Source: Afipia sp. (GTDB lineage Bacteria; Pseudomonadota; Alphaproteobacteria; Rhizobiales; Xanthobacteraceae). Taken from it: a DNA stretch of 54,565 nucleotides. Each line of letters begins with the position of its first letter. Position 1 is the stretch's first letter. A model generated the notes under the pieces. The model was not told the DNA's origin, made no database searches, and was given only the letters and a program-made list of their open reading frames with translations. A program made the translations under genes and the position numbers. The stretch lies in contig JAUSAX010000028.1 in the NCBI GenBank assembly GCA_030652315.1, positions 1 through 54,565 of the forward strand. Direction: 5' to 3'. Shown here in pieces: positions 50,435 to 54,565 of the stretch.

Positions 50435-50471
50435 TTGAAAACTGTCAGAATATTGCATATATTTCTGACAG
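50435..50471 (+). promoter_or_regulatory. abiE promoter and autoregulatory operator
   Basis: A promoter is visible: -35 TTGAAA (50435-50440), 17-base spacer, -10 TATATT (50458-50463). The perfect inverted repeat CTGTCAGAA (50442-50450) and TTCTGACAG (50463-50471) flanks it with 12 bases between. AbiEi antitoxins of this class bind such repeats to repress their own operon. The start of transcription would fall about 50470, leaving an extremely short leader before the ATG at 50476. Confidence 0.75.
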
Positions 50472-50475
50472 GAGA

Positions 50476-51075
50476 ATGGCTGTGCAAAGACTGACCGAGC
50501 AGATTCTGGCGCATACCAAGGGCCTTCCCGAGGGCGCTCCGATCGCTGCTAAGAGCTTGCTCCACCTCGGCAATCGCGCCGCGGTGGACCAGGCATTGTC
50601 GCGACTGGCTGAACGTGGCCGGCTGATGCGTGCCGGGCGCGGCGTCTATCTGTGCCCGGTTTCGAGCCGGTTCGGCGTTCGCGCACCCTCCGTCGAGAAG
50701 GCCGTCGAAGCTCTCGCGAGCCAGCGGGGCGAAGTCATCGTGTCAAACGGCGCCGCCGCCGCCAACGCGCTCGGGCTCACGACTCAGGTGCCGGTCCGGT
50801 CGGTCTATCTGACATCGGGCCGTAGCCGGACGATGAATCTAGGCCAACAGGTCGTCGAGCTGCGGCATGCGCCACGCTGGCAACTGGCGCTGGCCGATCG
50901 GCCCGCCGGACAGGCTGTGCGCGCGCTGGCTTGGTTGGGACCGGAGAAGGCGGAAGCCGCCTTGAAGACGTTGAAGCGCAAGTTGCCGTCTTCCACGTTC
51001 GGCGAACTCGTCGCGGCCGCCCCCCAGCTCCCGAGCTGGCTTGCCAGGACGGTGGGCAAGGTCGCGCATGGCTGA
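50476..51075 (+). CDS. abiEi: AbiEi-type antitoxin (DUF6088)
   Basis: The 199-residue protein has an N-terminal winged helix-turn-helix (MAVQRLTEQILAHTKGLPEG, KSLLHLGNRAAVDQALSRLA, RAGRGVYLCPVSSRFG) and a C-terminal domain that ends in ELVAAAPQLPSWLARTV. This is the DUF6088/AbiEi group, the antitoxin and repressor of type IV toxin-antitoxin systems. GGAGA lies directly before the ATG, partly inside the operator. Its gene overlaps abiEii by eight bases. Confidence 0.92.
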   Translation: MAVQRLTEQILAHTKGLPEGAPIAAKSLLHLGNRAAVDQALSRLAERGRLMRAGRGVYLCPVSSRFGVRAPSVEKAVEALASQRGEVIVSNGAAAANALGLTTQVPVRSVYLTSGRSRTMNLGQQVVELRHAPRWQLALADRPAGQAVRALAWLGPEKAEAALKTLKRKLPSSTFGELVAAAPQLPSWLARTVGKVAHG

Positions 51076-52087
51076 AGCCTTCCTCACATTATCGGCAGGC
51101 GATCGGCGCGAGGCCTTGGCCGTCGCTGCCGATCAATCCGGGCGGCCGCCCCATCTGCTGGAAAAGGATGTGTGGGTCGTTTGGACTCTTGCGACGCTGT
51201 TCGGGTCCGACCTTGGCGAGCATCTCGTGTTCAAGGGCGGCACGTCGCTGTCGAAGGCGTATCACGTCATTCGACGTTTTTCCGAGGACGTGGATCTCAC
51301 CTACGACATCCGTGCCATCGCCCCTGATCTGGTAGGCGAGGATGGCGAGGCCCTGCCGAAAAATCGGAGCGAGGAGAGACGGTGGTCGAAGGCCGTCCGA
51401 TACCGCCTGCCCGAGTGGGTCAACGGAACGGTTCAGCCTCTTCTTGCCGGTGCGATCGACGCGCAATCGCTGCCCGCGACCCTCAGGGTCGAAGGCGACA
51501 AGCTGTTCGTCGACTATGAAGCGACCTCGGCGGGATCGGGCTATGTGGCTCCGAGCGTGATGCTGGAGTTCGGTGCCCGCTCGACGGGAGAGCCGGCCAG
51601 CCCACGCGATGTGGCGTGCGATGCGGCCGGACTGATCGAAGGCGTCGAGTTTCCAACGGCGCGCCCGCGGGTGATGCATGCCGAGCGGACCTTCTGGGAG
51701 AAGGCGACCGCAATGCACGTCTTTTGCCTGCAGGAACGGCTGCGTGGCGAGCGCTTCGCCCGCCACTGGCACGACGTTGTTCGACTGGACGATGCGGGCA
51801 TCGCCACCGTCGCATTCGCCGACCGCAACCTCGCCAATGCCGTTGCCCACCACAAGAGCATGTTCTTCGCGGAGAAAGCGGTCGATGGCGCGGCCATCGA
51901 CTATGAAGCCGCTGTCAGCGGAAACCTGCAACTCGCGCCGAATGGTGAGGCGCGCACGGCGTTGGCCATGGATTACGCGCGCATGGTCGAAGACGGGCTG
52001 CTGCTCGAAGACGCCGAGCCGTTTGAGGCGTTGATCGAACGATGCGCAGACATAGCAGAGCGGGCAAACCACGCGGAGAAGGGATGA
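51068..52087 (+). CDS. abiEii: AbiEii nucleotidyltransferase toxin
   Basis: The 339-residue protein has the DNA polymerase-beta fold motif GGTSLSK (residues 57-63) and FSEDVDLTYD with Asp74 and Asp76, as expected for AbiEii. AbiEii toxins add nucleotides to target tRNA or block growth on phage attack. Further motif FWEKATAMHVFCLQERLRGE is the usual family block. The ATG at 51068 overlaps the antitoxin stop. All catalytic residues are present, so it is probably active. A third reading frame is coupled to its stop by ATGA at 52084-52087. Confidence 0.94.
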   Translation: MAEAFLTLSAGDRREALAVAADQSGRPPHLLEKDVWVVWTLATLFGSDLGEHLVFKGGTSLSKAYHVIRRFSEDVDLTYDIRAIAPDLVGEDGEALPKNRSEERRWSKAVRYRLPEWVNGTVQPLLAGAIDAQSLPATLRVEGDKLFVDYEATSAGSGYVAPSVMLEFGARSTGEPASPRDVACDAAGLIEGVEFPTARPRVMHAERTFWEKATAMHVFCLQERLRGERFARHWHDVVRLDDAGIATVAFADRNLANAVAHHKSMFFAEKAVDGAAIDYEAAVSGNLQLAPNGEARTALAMDYARMVEDGLLLEDAEPFEALIERCADIAERANHAEKG

Positions 52088-52507
52088 TCTTGAGGGAAAC
52101 CGATATCTACCTATTTTACCGATCGTGAGTACGGAACACGACCTCCAACAATCGATGTCATCGATGCGCGCTTGTGGGCCGGCCTCTACAGCTTGATCCA
52201 GACGGGAATTGGCAACGGCTCATTTGGCCTGCGCTTTCCGGAACAGTGCCCCGACGGAAACGGTCCGTGTGGGTGTGACGAGTAGGCCTTCCGCCGGGTG
52301 CTAGGTGCCGAGGTGCCGTGGATCGAATGGCCGCTCTCCCCGAGCGAAGTGCCCGACACGCCGGTGATCCTCGATCTGCTTGAGTTCTGCGCCGGCGCCG
52401 TGGGTGAGCCGATTCAGGGCGCATATCATTCCTATTACCGCCATCATCACCAGAGTTGGGACCGAGATGCCGGCCTTGCGCGATTTGTGGTGGATGTGAT
52501 CGCAAGC
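52084..52507 (+). pseudogene. decayed third gene of the abiE operon
   Basis: An ATG at 52084 overlaps the abiEii TGA (ATGA). It codes for MILRETDIYLF, then a frameshift near 52112, then FTDREYGTRPPTIDVIDARL, WAGLYSLIQTGIGNGSFGLR, a TAG at 52283, and on in the same frame VLGAEVPWIEWPLSPSEVPD and DLLEFCAGAVGEPIQGAYHS. It ends at the integrase gene. I do not recognise the family. The long frames on both sides of the stop code for protein-like sequence, so it was once a gene of at least 140 codons. It is translationally coupled to the toxin gene. Confidence 0.6.
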
Positions 52508-52508
52508 C

Positions 52509-53867
52509 TCAAGCTGCCAAGCGACCCTCCTCTTCTGCTTCGTTCGCCGGCTCTCCCACCGCTTTGGTCAGGAAGAGGTCAAGCGCGGCTCGACGGGAGT
52601 CGCGATCCAGTGCGTAGGCTGTCTGCTTGAATTCCACTCCCTGGAGCAGCCCTTGAATGTAGCCGGAGATCGTATCGGCGGCCATGATGAGCGCCGTGTC
52701 GAGTGTGTGAATATATTTGCTCGTCACCGAACCTTTGGAGTGGCCGACCAGCGCGGCGATCGTCACCTCGGTGAAGCCGAGATCGTTGGCGATGCTGGCA
52801 AAGCTGTGGCGCAGGACGTGCGGGGTGACACCGACGAGCGGGCTGTCTGTGAAGATCTGCTCCCAATGGTTCGGGAAGCTACCGAACGCATTGTCCTCGC
52901 CCTGACCGGGGAAGACGTAGGTGCCCGCAGCGGTCTTGCGACGTTCCTCCAGATACTCGACGACGGGCAGTCCGATAGGACGAATGGACTCGCCTTCCTT
53001 GCTGTCCACCAGGCGCATGCAGCTCGCGTCGGTGTCAGCCTCGATCCACATTAGCGAGATCATTTCCGAGCGGCGGCAGCCAGTGAGCGCGATCTGCCGG
53101 ATGATGTCCACGGTCATGGCGTATTTCTCGTTCGCCGCCGCCTCGCGAAGCATCTGACCGAGAGTGCGGTACTCCGCCTCTGTCAGACGACGATTCCGAA
53201 CATTGTCCTTGGGCTTCTTGATGCCGTGCGCTGGATTGATCTCGATGATCCCAGCGTCGACAGCGTAGGTGAGGATGCCACCCAACAGCCCGACGGTACG
53301 CGTGGCGGTGCCGGCACCACCGCGAACGATGGCCTTTCCACGCAGCTTCTTCGTCTTGACGGCGACGCGCGTCTTGCCCGCCATGATGTCCTTCAAGACC
53401 TTGTTGATGTCCGCTTTGGTCAGATCTTTGACTCGGCGTGCGCCGATCAGCGGGATGATGTGCCGCTCGATACGGCCAGTGTCGGTCACGATGGTGGTTG
53501 GCTTCTTCGGTCGTCCGCCCTTACCCAAGATGAGACCTGCGTTCAGATCGGCGGTGTAGAGGGCACAAAGCTCCTTGACCGTGATGGCCTTGTGGTCGAG
53601 CTGGCGTTCCTCGGAAGGATTATCGCCGCGCGCAACGCGCCCCAGTTGGACCTTCGCTTCTTGCCGGGCTGTCTCTGGTGTCCACACGCCATGCAGGCCG
53701 ATGGTATATCGTCGCGTGCGTCCAGCAGCGCGATATTGAATGAGGTAGCTGCGCTTGCCGGAGGCGAACACGCGGAGGCCAAAGCCGGGCAGTTCGTCAT
53801 CCCAGATGAAATAGTCCTTCTCGCGGACATCGGCAGCGTCCACGATCCGCTTGGTCAGCTTTGCCAT
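52509..53867 (-). CDS. int: tyrosine recombinase (integrase, DUF4102-type)
   Basis: The 452-residue integrase has an N-terminal arm-binding domain (DUF4102: MAKLTKRIVDAADVREKDYF, LPGFGLRVFASGKRSYLIQY), a core-binding region, and the catalytic domain. The catalytic residues are Arg265 in TGCRRSE, His350 and Arg353 in HVLRHSF, His376 in GHSKGS, and Tyr385 in SKYIH. It inserts and excises the ICE. It reads away from the tRNA gene, which lies 320 bp upstream, on its 5' side relative to the tRNA. A 26-bp palindrome lies 24 bases before its start. Confidence 0.95.
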   Translation of the reverse strand: MAKLTKRIVDAADVREKDYFIWDDELPGFGLRVFASGKRSYLIQYRAAGRTRRYTIGLHGVWTPETARQEAKVQLGRVARGDNPSEERQLDHKAITVKELCALYTADLNAGLILGKGGRPKKPTTIVTDTGRIERHIIPLIGARRVKDLTKADINKVLKDIMAGKTRVAVKTKKLRGKAIVRGGAGTATRTVGLLGGILTYAVDAGIIEINPAHGIKKPKDNVRNRRLTEAEYRTLGQMLREAAANEKYAMTVDIIRQIALTGCRRSEMISLMWIEADTDASCMRLVDSKEGESIRPIGLPVVEYLEERRKTAAGTYVFPGQGEDNAFGSFPNHWEQIFTDSPLVGVTPHVLRHSFASIANDLGFTEVTIAALVGHSKGSVTSKYIHTLDTALIMAADTISGYIQGLLQGVEFKQTAYALDRDSRRAALDLFLTKAVGEPANEAEEEGRLAA

Positions 53868-53890
53868 GAAGCGTTCCCCTCGCTAGTGAG

Positions 53891-53916
53891 CGTGGTGCTT
53901 CCGCGGAAGCACCACG
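53891..53916. repeat. 26-bp perfect palindrome upstream of int
   Basis: Arms CGTGGTGCTTCCG (53891-53903) and CGGAAGCACCACG (53904-53916) are exact complements without spacer. A half copy, GGAAGCAACC, follows at 53916-53925. It may be an int operator, arm-type recombinase site or excisionase site. The remainder of the 320-bp gap to the tRNA is AT-richer and has no gene I can support. Confidence 0.6.
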
Positions 53917-54162
53917 GAAGCAACCGGCTGGATATCGGAGCGAAATTCTGGATAGATAGTTCGGCGCGAAAATCTGTATTGTCCAGTAATTTCAGTCATA
54001 TATCGCATTGTAGCGTGCCCTATCGTGTATTTAGGATAGGCAGGCTAAATTGCTCCGAAGGCTCGTGTCAACCCGGTTGGTGTGGCAAGTGAGATTGAAA
54101 GAGGCTTAGAAGACAAGGACTTGCGAGATTGTTGCCCGTCGCTTCACACTTTCGAGAAATTC

Positions 54163-54183
54163 GCGTAAGCACTGCGTAAGCAC
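54163..54183. repeat. tandem direct repeat just before the tRNA gene
   Basis: The word GCGTAAGCAC occurs at 54163-54172 and 54174-54183, with one base between. It ends five bases before the tRNA. It may be an integrase arm site, or part of the tRNA promoter region. Confidence 0.45.
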
Positions 54184-54185
54184 CT

Positions 54186-54264
<79 letters not shown>

Positions 54265-54565
54265 TTTTACTGTTGGACGTCAGATAAGTCTGGACTGGTG
54301 CCATCCAGGGTGGACTTCGCGCCACATAAAGCTGGACGTCAAATACCAACATAAATGCGTCACGAAAATTCCATTGATGCTGCGTCGGGACGGTTTCCGC
54401 CGTTGTCGCGGCCAATCGCCTAATCAGATCGCTGGAAAGCGCAGATCCTTCGCCTTCGAGCAGTTCACTCAGCAAATTCCGAATGGTGATGCAGGCGGAA
54501 ACGCTGAACGCGTTATCCCGACGGCCGCCGAAACCATCGTTGCACGCTTACTGGGATCGCATGTT
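54265..54565. other. right flank beyond the tRNA, TGGAC repeats and no clear gene
   Basis: The word TGGAC occurs four times within 64 bases (54274-54278, 54291-54295, 54311-54315, 54333-54337). This resembles the multi-repeat ends of some insertion sequences. A minus-strand frame of about 110 codons (54565 to 54270) has no start in the window before 54475 and reads on through the tRNA complement. It codes for a plausible stretch (LLSELLEGEGSALSSDLIRR) but I recognise no family. Confidence 0.4.

Larger units (their letters stand above)
5852..53916. mobile_element. integrative and conjugative element scaffold (Tn4371-type gene plan)
   Basis: The interval holds every module expected of a self-transmissible element: tyrosine integrase at the right end, parB, ssb, repA with iterons, parA, TraF peptidase, relaxase, TraG coupling protein and a full trbBCDEJKLFGI set. 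Gene order follows the Tn4371 scheme known from proteobacterial ICEs. The ends given are the outermost backbone landmarks (LysR gene and the palindrome before int), not proven attachment sites; no terminal direct repeat was found by eye. The phosphoketolase region to the left could be further cargo. Confidence 0.75.

Overview
The window is a GC-rich alphaproteobacterial accessory region, most likely from a member of the Hyphomicrobiales (rhizobia and relatives). The signs are trb/tra genes of the alphaproteobacterial type, DUF736/DUF2274/DUF2840 companions, a RepA of the replication-initiator-A type and a FixK/Fnr-like remnant. No species marker is present. Most of it (about 5.85 to 53.9 kb) is an integrative and conjugative element (ICE) built on the Tn4371-type plan: integrase, maintenance genes, repA/parA, relaxase and coupling protein, trb mating-pair apparatus. 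Almost the whole backbone reads on the minus strand.

Layout, left to right. (1) 0-5.4 kb: a minus-strand operon for a phosphoketolase, a ribose-phosphate pyrophosphokinase and an MBL/beta-CASP hydrolase (cut by the window edge), a MgtC-family membrane protein, and decayed pieces of a Crp/Fnr regulator and a GGDEF protein. It looks like metabolic or low-oxygen cargo beside, or inside, the ICE end. (2) 5.85-17.4 kb: a LysR regulator, then DUF2274-trbI-G-F-L-K-J-E-D-C-B, with an SRPBCC gene inserted in the opposite direction between trbB and a CopG-like gene. (3) 17.4-25.3 kb: traG (VirD4-type), a DUF3363 relaxase with an oriT candidate upstream, a lytic transglycosylase, DUF736, the TraF peptidase, DUF2840, a ribbon-helix-helix protein, an orphan DNA methyltransferase and parA. 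(4) 25.35-28.7 kb: three iterons, repA, an AlpA-like protein, DUF6499/DUF2285 regulators (one frameshifted) and an XRE regulator whose start lies inside a palindrome. (5) 28.8-43.0 kb: ssb, small unknown genes, a SLOG/DUF2493 protein, a Toprim protein, a 1441-residue methyltransferase plus Strawberry-notch helicase, four small DUF genes, a 707-residue ParB and the ArdC antirestriction protein. (6) 43.09-49.50 kb: an IS110 fragment and a foreign MarR-HlyD-ABC export cassette ending in a LysR stub; this block destroys the 3' end of a DUF932 gene. (7) 50.4-52.5 kb: an AbiEi/AbiEii abortive-infection pair and a decayed third gene coupled to it. (8) 52.5-54.3 kb: a tyrosine integrase beside a tRNA-Arg(CCG) gene.

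How it fits together. The integrase moves the element. RepA, the iterons, ParA and ParB probably let the excised circle replicate and segregate. The relaxase, TraG and Trb proteins move a single strand to a recipient. SSB, ArdC, DUF932, the SLOG and Toprim proteins and the helicase-methyltransferase look like entry or anti-defence functions. AbiE would protect the host and stabilise the element. The export cassette and the phosphoketolase operon are passenger functions.

The most unusual signals are two families of structured RNA leaders. One is a 40-nt stem-loop with covarying inner stems, found directly before parB, ardC and the DUF932 gene. The other is a hairpin with an ATGG loop, found 20-21 nt before ssb, a 54-residue gene and the DUF2493 gene. 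They suggest post-transcriptional control shared by the maintenance and establishment genes.
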